The notes: generated from the letters alone by a model not told the origin. A stretch of DNA of 52,985 nucleotides from Archaeoglobus sp. (GCF_017656475.1 NZ_JACDNT010000013.1:1-52985); one strand, 5' to 3'; counted from the first letter of the stretch, positions 43,792 to 52,903 are shown. Numbers and translations: made by a program.

Positions 43792-44095
43792 TTACTCCAC
43801 ATACAAATAAGCTGTTGCAAAGTAGCCCCAAAGCGTTCCACCATGATCAGGATCTGCCCCGGCCTTCGCTACGTATGTGCCAGTGTCGGAGGCATAAGTC
43901 TCAACCTTTGCCCAGTATGTGTACGGCTCGAAGAAATTCCAGCCGCTCTGAACTATCTCCCATGCGCCACCAGGTATGACCTGACAATCTGCATGGTAGT
44001 GTATTTCTGGATTCCTTTTTGGCAAGTGTCGTGGCACTCGCGCACAGCACCAACCCTATTGCAACAATACACATAGCTAATTTTCTTATGGTCAC
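43792..44095 (-). pseudogene. Small exported peptide gene with one frameshift
   Basis: ATG at 44095 gives the signal peptide MTIRKLAMCIVAIGLVLCAS then ATTLAKK. In the A5 run near 44015-44020 the frame changes; read with one A less, it continues RNPEIHYHADCQVIPGGAWE, then a Trp/Tyr/Gly-rich mature part (FFEPYTYWAKVETYASDTGT, DHGGTLWGYFATAYLYVE) to 43792. The peptide would have about 100 residues, about 70 after processing. The GGxW start and WG..Y end recall lactococcin-972-like bacteriocins loosely. Either a mutation, a read error or a slipping site explains the break. Confidence 0.7.
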
Positions 44096-44345
44096 TTAGC
44101 AACACCTCTTTTTACTTGCAATGTGTGATGAAAAAGCAAATAACTTTTTCTTGAAAAAGCTGAAAAAACCGGAAACATAGTTTTTTGTGCTATCTTACAA
44201 ACATAATTGATGTATAACTTCTACCAGCTCCAAGAATCATCGATATGAAGCTTTTAAGGCCAAAATGCATTCCTTAGGGATAGTCATTATTCATGTTGAG
44301 ATGAATATTGTGTAAATGCTCTATACTTTTTTAAATAAAAAACTT

Positions 44346-44711
44346 TCAAAACTCTAATCCGTAAATTTCCTCAATCAGTTCAAGAAGCCTCCTTATTGCC
44401 CTCTCGCTTATTCTGACCTCATTCCGTCTGGGGCATACCGAATCTGCGATAACATCTTCACCATCAAAAACAGCGGGATAAAGTCTGCATCCCTCCGGGC
44501 GATGTTCGTAGATTCTGCATCTGTTGTGGGAGTCGAGGAAGAAGCATTTTCCGTTTACATTTCTCAGCCTTATGATTTTGCCATCCCTTACCGCGAAATC
44601 CCTTTTTGAATACCCCAAAGCCTCTATTCTGGCGATGTCTTCTTTAGTGAGGGGCATTTCTGTCTCAATGCAGCACTTCCCGCAAAAGGTGTTCCCATCA
44701 AAGCAATTCAC
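44346..44711 (-). CDS. YkgJ-family cysteine-rich (zinc/iron chelate) protein
   Basis: From GTG 44711 the product has 121 residues: VNCFDGNTFCGKCCIETEMP, later GKCFFLDSHNRCRIYEHRPE and GCRLYPAVF, then DSVCPRR. The C-x-x-C-C...C...C-x-I-Y-x-x-R-P-x-x-C-R-x-Y/F-P pattern defines the YkgJ/UPF0153 family, which binds zinc or an Fe-S cluster. The GTG overlaps the stop of the AsnB-like gene (GTGA), giving coupled translation; the longer ATG reading to 44774 is less likely. Confidence 0.86.
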   Translation of the reverse strand: MNCFDGNTFCGKCCIETEMPLTKEDIARIEALGYSKRDFAVRDGKIIRLRNVNGKCFFLDSHNRCRIYEHRPEGCRLYPAVFDGEDVIADSVCPRRNEVRISERAIRRLLELIEEIYGLEF

Positions 44712-45823
44712 AGATACTTCTTCAAAATCTTCGCCATTCCGGTTGAGTACTGAATTGCCTTCTTTTCCTTCCATGCTATCTCCCCTGGCAGGTAATTCTC
44801 GGCTATTTTTCTCAGAATGTACTTCCTTATAACCCTTCCATCTACTCTTCTCACTTTGTACTCCGGAGGTATTTTTATGGCCGCATCAATAACATCCCAT
44901 CTCAGATATGGCGTCACCAGCCTTATCTCACTCCTGTAAGCCAGTTTGTTGTCCCTGACGAGGTTTGAATCCCCTATGGACTTCAGGTCTCTTACGATAG
45001 CGTCTTCAAGCTCGTATTTGTCCATGCTCTCGTACCTCTTGTACCCGCCAAAAAGCTCGTCAGCACCCTGCCCGAAAACTATCTCCGTAAAACCGAGCGT
45101 TTTAGCAAACTGCATTGTAAGGTAAACGGGAACTGCAATTGAAAGCTGAAGGAAGTCGTCGGTTTCAACTGTTTTTATGACGGTCTGAACTGCGTCCCTT
45201 ATCTCATCCTCTCCAACCTTCAGTATCTCAATCTCCTTCCCGAGCATCTTTGCAGCTTCCCTGAGCCATTCCTCCTCAGCTTTGCTTGCAGTCACAGATA
45301 CAAGAGGGAGGTCGTAGAGGGCTGCGAGCAGCGACGAGTCAACCCCTCCAGAGAAGGCTATGCACCCAACTCCCGGTTTGTAGCTGCTCAGGGAGCTTAT
45401 AATCCTCTCAACCATCTCGTCAACATCGGCCTGTCCAACTTTAAAAACGTCCTCGAAAGTAAATTTTTTTCTCTCCTGAATCTCCCCTGTGTAGTCTATC
45501 TTGAGCACCTCTCCCGGCATTACCTCGTAAACCTCTCCGTCGATGTAAGATTTGAAGGATGAAATGCTCATGTCGCTGCCGTAGTATAGCGGTTTTCCGC
45601 CAAGAACATCGCGGGAGAGAAATATGTGAGAAGGACGGAATGCAACGACTGAGTAAAAAGACCTCAGCCTCAAAGGCATCTCGTCAGCATATTTCAAGTT
45701 TGGAACTTCCTCCGAGTCGAAGAAGATGTTTCCTTCCTGCCTTGAGGGATACCTTGCACTCGCGTAGATCCTGCTTGCCCTTCTGCTCTCGCCATCAAAC
45801 TCTGGAAATGCATATATTGCCAC
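44708..45823 (-). CDS. asnB: Asparagine synthase-like enzyme lacking the glutaminase cysteine
   Basis: The protein has 371 residues against 480-600 for usual AsnB. The synthase part is intact: PP-loop CIAFSGGVDSSLLAALYD at about 155, VFGQGADELFGGYKRYE and EIRLVTPYLRWDVIDAAIKI. The front is a shortened GATase2-like domain (LRSFYSVVAFRPSHIFLSRD, then GGKPLYYG), but residue 2 is Ala and not the nucleophilic Cys, so it cannot use glutamine itself. It may use ammonia, or make another amide. It is coupled to the YkgJ-like gene. Confidence 0.85.
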   Translation of the reverse strand: MAIYAFPEFDGESRRASRIYASARYPSRQEGNIFFDSEEVPNLKYADEMPLRLRSFYSVVAFRPSHIFLSRDVLGGKPLYYGSDMSISSFKSYIDGEVYEVMPGEVLKIDYTGEIQERKKFTFEDVFKVGQADVDEMVERIISSLSSYKPGVGCIAFSGGVDSSLLAALYDLPLVSVTASKAEEEWLREAAKMLGKEIEILKVGEDEIRDAVQTVIKTVETDDFLQLSIAVPVYLTMQFAKTLGFTEIVFGQGADELFGGYKRYESMDKYELEDAIVRDLKSIGDSNLVRDNKLAYRSEIRLVTPYLRWDVIDAAIKIPPEYKVRRVDGRVIRKYILRKIAENYLPGEIAWKEKKAIQYSTGMAKILKKYL

Positions 45824-45858
45824 AGCTACACTTCACCATTCAGTTATTTAAAATCCCC

Positions 45859-47697
45859 TCAGGAAAGGAAGTTCTTGATAGCCTTTTTCAGCTTCTCCGC
45901 AACAACTTTACCATCAACCTTTCCCCTGAACTCCTTCATCACAAGACCCATCAGCGGCTTGAAGGCAGCTTCTCCCCTTTCAGTAATCAAATCAGCCTTC
46001 TCTTCAACCAGCTTAGCGATGAAGCTGTCTATGTCCTCAGCCGCACCGATTGTCTCCTTCAGCTCCTCTGCTGAGTAGTTGGGATTCTCAGACAGCAGCT
46101 TTAAAGCCTCCTCCGCCCCTTCCTTTGCAATGTCACCATTGAGAATCATGTCGAGCACAAGCCTGTAGTGCCTCTCCTCAAGCTTTTCGATATCAATACC
46201 TTCCTTTCTGAGCATTGCCGGGACGAGATGCAGCACTCTCGCAACAACAGTTGGCTGCAGCTTTTCCGAATACTCCTCGAAAATCTGATAGTAGAGGGAG
46301 TCCGCAATTTCCCAAGCGAGGTCTTTCGGTAACAGCTTTTCGTACCTCTTCGCCCTGTCCTCTATCAGCTCGGGAATTTCAACATTCAGCATTTCTTCCG
46401 TTATAACAACCGGAGGAACGTCTGTTTCCGGATACATTCTCGCAGCTCCGGGTAACGGACGGAGATACGATGTTGTGCCGTCCTCATTGGCCTTTCTCGT
46501 CTCCTCTGGAACTCCAATCAGACAGTACTTCGCCCTCTCGATTATCCTTCTCAACGCTCTTTCGACCCTCACAGCATCTCCCGCAGCCATCACGACCGCA
46601 TCGTTGCTTCCTACACCAACGAAATCCTTAAGCCTGCTAACTTCCTCCTCGCTAATGCCGTAAGCGGGAAGCTCGTCCGTGTGGAAAATACCCCCAAGAC
46701 CGTACGTTTTTGCGATGTCCGCAAACTCTGTTCCAATCCTTCTGCCCGGCTGTATTTCCCTGCCAACGATGCCTGCAAAGCCCTTCAGAAGTATGGCCTT
46801 CACTGTCTTGTTCTTTATTATCTTCGACTTCGTATTTTCGAATATTTTTGTAACGTCAAAAATTTTCTCTACAACCTCTGCTCCTCTTTCTATAAGCTCT
46901 TCCCTTATTTTGAGAAGGTTAACCTGCCTCAGCACCTCATACTCAACAATCTTGTCCAGAATATCTAACTCTTGGACACCCTTAATTTCAACTCTTGCCC
47001 CATCCCTTATGCTGATGTTTACATCCTGCCTTATGGTTCCCAAACCCCTCTTAACTTTTCCAGTTGATCTGAGAATCATTCCAAGCCTTGCCGCCACCTT
47101 TTTGGCCATCTCAGGGGAGTCAATGTCAGGATCGGTGCCTATTTCAACGAGGGGTATTCCGAGCCTGTCGAGGGAGTAGACAGCATACCCCTCTCCTTCC
47201 TCAACCTTTCTGCATGCCTCCTCTTCCAAACAGAGTGTGGAAACACCCACCCTTCTCCCGTCAACCTCCAGAAAGCCGCCAAATGCCACCAAGGCAGTCC
47301 TCTGAAAACCAGTCGTGTTGCTTCCATCGATGACTATTTTTCTCATTACATGCACTTCATCCACAACCTCCATGTTCAGCATCTTTGCCACTTGAATTGC
47401 TATCAGCAAAGCTTCCCTGTTGAGCTCCCTTGGCGGTTCTTCATCAGCTTCAACAAGACATGTAGTGTCGTAGTACTTGTATGTGAACCTTCTACTTCTC
47501 TCAACCTCCTCCTTTGCCGCTCTATCTTCTTCCCCAATTTCACTTCTCTTCAGTCTAAGATACCTGAAAAATTCGAAATTCGACTCCTCAACTTCTCTCG
47601 TTACAGTCGGGCAGAGGCAGAAAAGCTTGTGCTTGGTGTCGAGCTGCTGGTGGATTTCTATCCCGACCTTAAGCCCCAGGTCTTTGTAATCCATCAT
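45859..47697 (-). CDS. gatE: Glutamyl-tRNA(Gln) amidotransferase subunit E
   Basis: The protein has 612 residues, the GatE length. YKDLGLKVGIEIHQQLDTKH and the GatB/E kinase lines GTIRQDVNISIRDGARVEIK with FQRTALVAFGG and RLGIPLVEIGTDPDIDSPE are clear; an AspRS-like insert lies at about 280-400 and a YqeY-like tail closes the protein. It works with GatD to make Gln-tRNA(Gln) in archaea. GatD is not in the window. It overlaps the ThiF-like gene by 4 bases. Confidence 0.95.
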   Translation of the reverse strand: MMDYKDLGLKVGIEIHQQLDTKHKLFCLCPTVTREVEESNFEFFRYLRLKRSEIGEEDRAAKEEVERSRRFTYKYYDTTCLVEADEEPPRELNREALLIAIQVAKMLNMEVVDEVHVMRKIVIDGSNTTGFQRTALVAFGGFLEVDGRRVGVSTLCLEEEACRKVEEGEGYAVYSLDRLGIPLVEIGTDPDIDSPEMAKKVAARLGMILRSTGKVKRGLGTIRQDVNISIRDGARVEIKGVQELDILDKIVEYEVLRQVNLLKIREELIERGAEVVEKIFDVTKIFENTKSKIIKNKTVKAILLKGFAGIVGREIQPGRRIGTEFADIAKTYGLGGIFHTDELPAYGISEEEVSRLKDFVGVGSNDAVVMAAGDAVRVERALRRIIERAKYCLIGVPEETRKANEDGTTSYLRPLPGAARMYPETDVPPVVITEEMLNVEIPELIEDRAKRYEKLLPKDLAWEIADSLYYQIFEEYSEKLQPTVVARVLHLVPAMLRKEGIDIEKLEERHYRLVLDMILNGDIAKEGAEEALKLLSENPNYSAEELKETIGAAEDIDSFIAKLVEEKADLITERGEAAFKPLMGLVMKEFRGKVDGKVVAEKLKKAIKNFLS

Positions 47698-48293
47698 CTC
47701 ACCTTAAGCGATATCTTCCGCAGATAGTTCTCACTTCTAACATCAACCACGTAAGCTTCGGGAGCGATTGTGGGGAGATGGTAGCCGGTAAACACTCTCA
47801 AAACCTCCCCGGCCTGAATGCTGCAGGTCAAAGCGTATGAAATGGGATCCCTTTTTATCTCCGGATACTCTATCTCCCAGAATTTCACTCCGTCGGGCAA
47901 AAAAGTGGTAATGATGTCTGGGATGAACGGTGCACCTATCTTTTCCGCAATTTCCGCCATAATCTCGATGTTCTTGTGCGCGACAACCACATCAATACCT
48001 CTTAGAAGCTTTCTAAGCTCCGACTCGCTTTCAGGATATAAATAAGAAATAACGCACGAATCTGACGACATCGGATGAACCACATCGTAGTTGTTCGCTT
48101 CCAAGGGGTCGATTGTGCAGTCAAGTCTTGAATCTACTGGAGAAACGTAGTCTGAAATGTATCTTATGCAGCCCACACCGCTCCTCCAGAGTATTTCCAT
48201 GAGCATTCTGCTTCCTACAACTGCCACGCTGAACTTTCGCAGGTACTCTATTTTTTCCTCCTCTGCCATTCCGTGCCAGAAGATGTGCTTCAT
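47694..48293 (-). CDS. Degenerate ThiF/MoeB-like (E1-type) protein
   Basis: The protein has 199 residues. FSVAVVGSRMLMEILWRSGV is a worn Rossmann GxGxxG (here GSRM), followed by DYVSPVDSRL, a DVVVAHKNIEIMAEIAEKIG acceptor-like part, and the typical end ALTCSIQAGEVLRVFTGYHL. This resembles ThiF/MoeB E1 enzymes but lacks the catalytic glycine loop, the adenylation arginine finger and any zinc cysteines, so it may not activate a ubiquitin-like protein. It lies between gatE (4-base overlap) and the FBPase gene (1-base overlap). Confidence 0.7.
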   Translation of the reverse strand: MKHIFWHGMAEEEKIEYLRKFSVAVVGSRMLMEILWRSGVGCIRYISDYVSPVDSRLDCTIDPLEANNYDVVHPMSSDSCVISYLYPESESELRKLLRGIDVVVAHKNIEIMAEIAEKIGAPFIPDIITTFLPDGVKFWEIEYPEIKRDPISYALTCSIQAGEVLRVFTGYHLPTIAPEAYVVDVRSENYLRKISLKVR

Positions 48294-49405
48294 CAGACTT
48301 CTTCGAACCTTTCCTTCAGTTTTTCGAGCACTTTCGGCAACGTTGTATACTCCATATCCTCACTCGGCAATCTGTGCGGCTCAAATGGCCCGTGACGGCG
48401 CATGTATTCGGCAATCTCCATTGCCTTCTGCCTCGTGTAGTCGAAGGCGGGGTCATCAAACATGTCAACCGGCCCTACAATCTTTCCATTGGCAAGCTGG
48501 AATCCAGCAGCTATACACCGTGGTGGGCCGTCAAATCTTGTGCATTTTGAATATTTGAAGGGAACCGGCATGATAGGTCCGTTATGGCTGCCCCTCATCC
48601 ACCCGCTTACGAGGTGGGGGAAAGCGAAGGCTTCAAGAACCTCTCCCACTGCCGGCAATCCGCTCTGAGCCCTAACCAGGGCAACAGGATCATCCTTGCC
48701 CACGTACTCTCCAGCAATCTCGTAGAGCTTTTCTGTGCTGATTACCGCAACAGGCTCATCAGCCGGAAGTTTTCCACCTTCCTTCGGGAACACCCTCTTA
48801 ATCACAAACCTGCTCTTTCCTCCAATTAGAGCAAGGATGTCGTACATTTCCTCCGGAGTTCTCATCAAAACTCTCTTGCTCTCCTTAATATCCCATATTT
48901 CAAAAACGAAGCCCTGATGCATTGATGGGTCGATAACAAGCCCAGCAGTGTTGAATGGATCAGCAAACATTCTAAATATGGGCATGTTGAAGGCTCCGGG
49001 TTCGGTTTTATCCATCATGAATGCTATTACCGGCTCAGCCTCTCTCTCGGTAAACTCCATTTCAGCCACACCCGGCCCCAGGCCCCTAACATTTCCTGAA
49101 AAGGCATCTTTCAGCAAATCCTGCCCTGCACCGTAAAGCTTCAACTGCTTGGCAACACCTGCAGCCTTTTCAAAGGTCTCCCAGGCGAGCCTGTGAATTT
49201 CCTCGTTATCAACACCTTTTTCGTGGGTCATTAGCAGTTCAAGGTCATCACCAGCATTGAATACTCTGAAATCAATAATTAAGTCGGAATCAACTGCGTT
49301 TTTCAAATTCTCCTCAGCCGCCTTTTTCAGCTCATCAGGGACTGTTGTGTGCCCCGCCACGCTACCAACATCCGCTTTTATCAGAGAAACGGTTACCTTT
49401 CTCAT
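48293..49405 (-). CDS. fbp: Bifunctional fructose-1,6-bisphosphate aldolase/phosphatase
   Basis: From ATG 49405 the product has 370 residues. MRKVTVSLIKADVGSVAGHT, LLMTHEKGVDNEEIHRLAWE, NVRGLGPGVAEMEFTEREAE, EPGAFNMPIFRMFADPFNTA and GPPRCIAAGFQLANGKIVGP are the conserved lines of the archaeal class V enzyme that does both gluconeogenic steps. A GTTTAAATT TATA-like box lies 20-28 bases upstream, so the mRNA is probably leaderless; eight extra codons upstream are not needed. It heads the operon with the ThiF-like gene and gatE. Confidence 0.95.
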   Translation of the reverse strand: MRKVTVSLIKADVGSVAGHTTVPDELKKAAEENLKNAVDSDLIIDFRVFNAGDDLELLMTHEKGVDNEEIHRLAWETFEKAAGVAKQLKLYGAGQDLLKDAFSGNVRGLGPGVAEMEFTEREAEPVIAFMMDKTEPGAFNMPIFRMFADPFNTAGLVIDPSMHQGFVFEIWDIKESKRVLMRTPEEMYDILALIGGKSRFVIKRVFPKEGGKLPADEPVAVISTEKLYEIAGEYVGKDDPVALVRAQSGLPAVGEVLEAFAFPHLVSGWMRGSHNGPIMPVPFKYSKCTRFDGPPRCIAAGFQLANGKIVGPVDMFDDPAFDYTRQKAMEIAEYMRRHGPFEPHRLPSEDMEYTTLPKVLEKLKERFEEV

Positions 49406-49468
49406 GATAGGATGATGATGCGTAAACAATTTAAACTTTAAGGTTTATGATAGAAGGACGTGATAACT

Positions 49469-50206
49469 ATGCTGGAGCGTGTGCCCACTGGGATACCGGG
49501 ATTTGATGAACTTTGCAGTGGTGGATTGTTGAGGGACAGAAGTTATCTTGTTTCCGGCCCATCCGGTTCCGGTAAGACCATTTTCGCCATGCAGTATCTA
49601 GTTAATGGTATTGAGAAGTACAACGAACCAGGAGTATTTGTTGCCACAGAAGAAAGGCCTCAGCACCTCAGAGAACACTTTTTGACGTTTGGCTGGGACC
49701 TTGAGAAGTATGAAGATGAAAACATGCTTGCTATCGTTGACGCAACCTCGACAAAGATAGGTTTGCCTTCAGATGAGAGATACATTGACGTCAGGCCTTT
49801 TGACACTCGCTCTCTGCTCGACCAGATCATCACAATTCAGGATGAGATTGGTGCGAGGAGAGCGGTTGTCGACTCAACAACATCAATCGGCTTTACGATA
49901 TCCGATCCAGCCAAATTTAGAGTAGAACTCCTGAAAATCTCCACGACCATGGAGATTCTCGGCCTCACCTCAATACTGACCTGTGAGGTCGTTGAAGGTG
50001 GAGGAGACAAAATAAGCAGATTCGGTGTTGAAAACTTCGTCGTCGAGGGAACGATAGTTCTCTACTACACGAGAATAGAGAACACAAGAGTTAGGAGCAT
50101 TGAAATCTTCAAGATGAGGGGAACGAACCACAGCAGCAAGATTCATCCCTTCGAAATTACGGAGAACGGAATTGTGGTATATTCAAAGGAAGAAGTGTTC
50201 GCTTAA
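49469..50206 (+). CDS. KaiC-like single-domain ATPase
   Basis: The protein has 245 residues from ATG 49469 (GTG 49460 possible). MLERVPTGIPGFDELCSGGL, Walker A GPSGSGKTIFAMQYLVNG, catalytic EE in FVATEERPQHLREH, Walker B RRAVVDSTTSI and TTMEILGLTSILTCEVVEG show the KaiC/RadA-like RecA fold. Only one domain is present, as in most archaeal homologues, whose roles include signal relay. The 3' end overlaps the stop of the convergent VWA gene by 4 bases. Confidence 0.9.
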   Translation: MLERVPTGIPGFDELCSGGLLRDRSYLVSGPSGSGKTIFAMQYLVNGIEKYNEPGVFVATEERPQHLREHFLTFGWDLEKYEDENMLAIVDATSTKIGLPSDERYIDVRPFDTRSLLDQIITIQDEIGARRAVVDSTTSIGFTISDPAKFRVELLKISTTMEILGLTSILTCEVVEGGGDKISRFGVENFVVEGTIVLYYTRIENTRVRSIEIFKMRGTNHSSKIHPFEITENGIVVYSKEEVFA

Positions 50207-51435
50207 CGGAATCTTCTGACAACAAAATTTTTCAGGTTCAGCGGGTCGGAGAAGTGGAAAAGATTGGCATTTCCGCTTAGCTTGGCCATATTCTTACATA
50301 GCTCGAGGAATCTCCCCTCCTTACCGAACATTATTATCTGCAGCCTCGCTTCAACATTCCGCATCTTCTCAGCTTCTTTCAACGCACACCTCCATGGTGT
50401 TAAGTAGGGGTTGTAGCTTGAAGTTGGTTCTCCATCCGAAATAAGAAAAACCACGCCAGTACCTGAGCTTCCTTTCAGTATTTTTCTTGCTCTTTTCAAA
50501 GCGAGACCGATGTCAGTTCTCCCCCTCGCTTCCAGGTTCAGAATCTCTCCCTCCTTTATCTCATGAGCTCTGTGGTTGAAGGCTATCACTCTCAACTCGT
50601 CATTGCCCCCAGCTCTCCTTATCGCCTTTCTCAGGCAGAGGGCAGCTTCAATCGCCCCAATGATTTTTCTTCCCCTCATTGAGTCGCTCACGTCTATCAG
50701 CATTACATAAACGCACCTCTCAGTGTGCTTCGGCTGCCTTGCCACCATTTCGTTCTCGTTAAGCTCTATTTCACCTCTCATCGCGGACTTCAGCAAACTT
50801 TCAGCAAGGTCGATGTTGTCGTAGTGGTGAGTATAGGGGTCGTACTCAACCACTCTCTCACTTGAAAAGATTGACTGGCCAAGCTTCTCCGTTTCATGCT
50901 CCCCGTAGCTTCTTTTGTCGAGGTTTTGAAGACTGAGTGACAGGACTTTCTCAGCCAGAATGCTTTCAGCTTTGGCAGTGTAGTTAATCACCTTTCTGTG
51001 GAGTCTCGTTTCGACTTTCTCTATGTATCCTAATTCCTGCAGTTCATCAACAACTTCATCAAAGAAGTTGTCAACAATCTGGCTCATGCTGAGTTCTTCT
51101 TTGCCTACATCACCACTCTTAAGCATCTCCTTGAGCTCTTCCCACGCCTTCTGTTTTGCATCCTTGAGTTCCTTATTTTTCTCTGCCCAGTAGTTGCTCA
51201 TGAACCCGAATGTTTTCATGAGGTCTTTGAAAAAGGATGAGTACATTTCGAAATCCTTTGCCATCTCTGGATTCAGGTGCTTTCTGATAAGTTCTGAAAC
51301 GTCAAAATCTCCAGTGTCCCTGTGATAGGGGTTGAAGAGGGAGTAAAGCAGGTCTTCAGCTATTTTCTCCAAACCACTCTCGCTTTTCTGGCAGAGTGAG
51401 CATTCAGGCTTATCTGTCGTAGGCAAGGTAGGCAT
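50203..51435 (-). CDS. VWA-domain protein partner of a MoxR-type ATPase
   Basis: From ATG 51435, preceded by AGGAGG, the product has 410 residues; the reading to 51480 is rejected for lack of a ribosome site. A CSLCQ pair near the start and a helical middle precede a C-terminal VWA domain with MIDAS MLIDVSDSMRGRKI, NLEARGRTDIGLALKRARKI (Thr) and VVFLISDGEPTS (Asp). It overlaps the ATPase gene by 26 bases. MoxR-VWA pairs act as chaperone-like systems that insert metals or activate enzymes. Confidence 0.88.
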   Translation of the reverse strand: MPTLPTTDKPECSLCQKSESGLEKIAEDLLYSLFNPYHRDTGDFDVSELIRKHLNPEMAKDFEMYSSFFKDLMKTFGFMSNYWAEKNKELKDAKQKAWEELKEMLKSGDVGKEELSMSQIVDNFFDEVVDELQELGYIEKVETRLHRKVINYTAKAESILAEKVLSLSLQNLDKRSYGEHETEKLGQSIFSSERVVEYDPYTHHYDNIDLAESLLKSAMRGEIELNENEMVARQPKHTERCVYVMLIDVSDSMRGRKIIGAIEAALCLRKAIRRAGGNDELRVIAFNHRAHEIKEGEILNLEARGRTDIGLALKRARKILKGSSGTGVVFLISDGEPTSSYNPYLTPWRCALKEAEKMRNVEARLQIIMFGKEGRFLELCKNMAKLSGNANLFHFSDPLNLKNFVVRRFR

Positions 51436-52831
51436 AAACCCCTTCCTCCTGCTTCTCCACCAAACCAGTGCACCTCGCAATCGCCTCCAGAGTGATTTCC
51501 AGTGCGGAGTTCATTTCCTCCTTTCTTCGGGAGATAGATGATACAAAGGCCCAGAGGTTTCTGTAGTCTTCCAAACCATTTGAAGAGTAAACGTCAATTT
51601 CTCCAATTTCAGACAGCTCCTCCATCATACCGCCGAATATGTTTCTCGGTATGGCTGCATAAACCTCTCCGCAAACCGTGTCGATGGCGTCATTAACAAC
51701 ACCCTTAACAACCTCATCCTTGCTTAGCTCATCTTCGTAATCCACCTCAAACCTGCTTTTCAGAGCCAGACTCAGATTTGCAAAGTCTTTACCGTAATCT
51801 GCAAACATTACAGCCTTTCTGCCGTTTCTCATCGCAGACGCTGCAACATGGTCAAAGGCCTTTATCGTCGCTCTGCAGCTTGGCTCAACTTCAATTCTTG
51901 CAGAATATCTGCAATTATTGCTCCTCATGCATCTCACTGCTGATGCAATAATTTTCAGGTGCCATTCGGGAATTAAAGAGCCGTCGAGTGTCATGTTCCT
52001 GAGACCGACCGCTATCTCCTCCTCTATTGTTTCAGGTGGCCCTATGTCTATCTGCTCCATCCTGTCGAGAAGGGGCTCCTTAATGTCTGAAACGCCCTTG
52101 TAGTTCGCGGGATTTGTTGACGCGATGACAAGAGTGTCTATTTTCATTGGAACTATGTCCCCTTCTGGAGTGGTAATCTGCCTCTCCTCAAGAAGCTCGT
52201 GGAGAAGAGTCTGGAGGGCTGAAGGGATGGAGCCAAGTTCGTCGAAGTACGCGATACCTCTGTGAGCTTTCAGCACCCTTCCCGGAGTGAACACTTCAGG
52301 GTGGTCGAGCTCATAACCTTCCTTTATTTTCTGAAGGCTGATACCACCAATAAGCTGTCTTGTCGTCATCATCGGATCTCCGGCAATCCTTATCCATTTC
52401 TTGGGGATAAAAACGAGTTCAACCTCATCCTCCTCAAACAGCTTCTTCTTGCATGAAAAGCAGGTGGGTTGTGTGGGGTCGTCGTGGATTCTACACCCCT
52501 TAATTGCAAGTATCTTGTCCGGCAAAAGCTTCGAAATGGCCTTTGAAAACGTCGTCTTTCCGTAGCCCTTCTTGCCCTTAAAAAGGATGTTTGATCCGCT
52601 CATTAAGGCTGTCTTGACCATCTCCTTCTCCTTCTCTTTCCCTATTATCTCTTCAAACGGGTCGATGCCTTTTTTCTCAAATTCGATGAGCTTTTCCCTG
52701 ATATAATCCGAAACGCTCTTTGAGTGGTAGTTAACAAGCTCTTCATCCCAGATATCCACCTCTTCTCCGTTGAGAATGAACTTTGGAGCGCTTCCCCTTT
52801 TTATTTTCACATCTTCGAATATGTAGTCCAT
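51410..52831 (-). CDS. MoxR/Mg-chelatase-type AAA ATPase with a cysteine insert
   Basis: The protein has 473 residues. Walker A GKKGYGKT is at 86-93, Walker B GIAYFDELGS at 192-201, sensor TLVIASTNPANYKG near 245 and an arginine-finger line EPLLDRMEQIDIG. Between Walker A and B is a zinc-finger-like insert C113...C124-x2-C127 (KGCRIHDDPTQPTCFSCKKK). The C-terminal 180 residues form the lid and a helical part. Its partner VWA gene overlaps the 3' end. A TATA box on the minus strand near 52851-52858 serves it. Confidence 0.9.
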   Translation of the reverse strand: MDYIFEDVKIKRGSAPKFILNGEEVDIWDEELVNYHSKSVSDYIREKLIEFEKKGIDPFEEIIGKEKEKEMVKTALMSGSNILFKGKKGYGKTTFSKAISKLLPDKILAIKGCRIHDDPTQPTCFSCKKKLFEEDEVELVFIPKKWIRIAGDPMMTTRQLIGGISLQKIKEGYELDHPEVFTPGRVLKAHRGIAYFDELGSIPSALQTLLHELLEERQITTPEGDIVPMKIDTLVIASTNPANYKGVSDIKEPLLDRMEQIDIGPPETIEEEIAVGLRNMTLDGSLIPEWHLKIIASAVRCMRSNNCRYSARIEVEPSCRATIKAFDHVAASAMRNGRKAVMFADYGKDFANLSLALKSRFEVDYEDELSKDEVVKGVVNDAIDTVCGEVYAAIPRNIFGGMMEELSEIGEIDVYSSNGLEDYRNLWAFVSSISRRKEEMNSALEITLEAIARCTGLVEKQEEGVYAYLAYDR

Positions 52832-52862
52832 TGTTGAATATTTGGTCAGGGTTTATATTTCA

Positions 52863-52903
52863 GTTTTGGTCGCTTTTAGAGGGTATGTCCACATTACCAA
52901 AAC
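52863..52903. promoter_or_regulatory. Inverted repeat in the divergent promoter at the right edge
   Basis: GTTTTGGT (52863-52870) and ACCAAAAC (52896-52903) are perfect 8-base arms 25 bases apart; a further TTTGGTC is at 52841. They lie between the AAA gene (minus) and the edge gene (plus) and abut the plus-strand TATA box, so one regulator could control both directions. Confidence 0.4.

Noticed and set aside
43792-44095. Programmed ribosomal frameshift in the exported peptide gene
   Set aside because: The run is only five A, with no classical slippery heptamer or clear stimulatory structure; a plain indel is simpler.
44096-44345. A gene in the 250-base gap between the exported peptide and the YkgJ-like gene
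   Set aside because: Both strands are AT-rich and full of stops, with no protein-like text; it is probably the promoter region of the peptide cassette.
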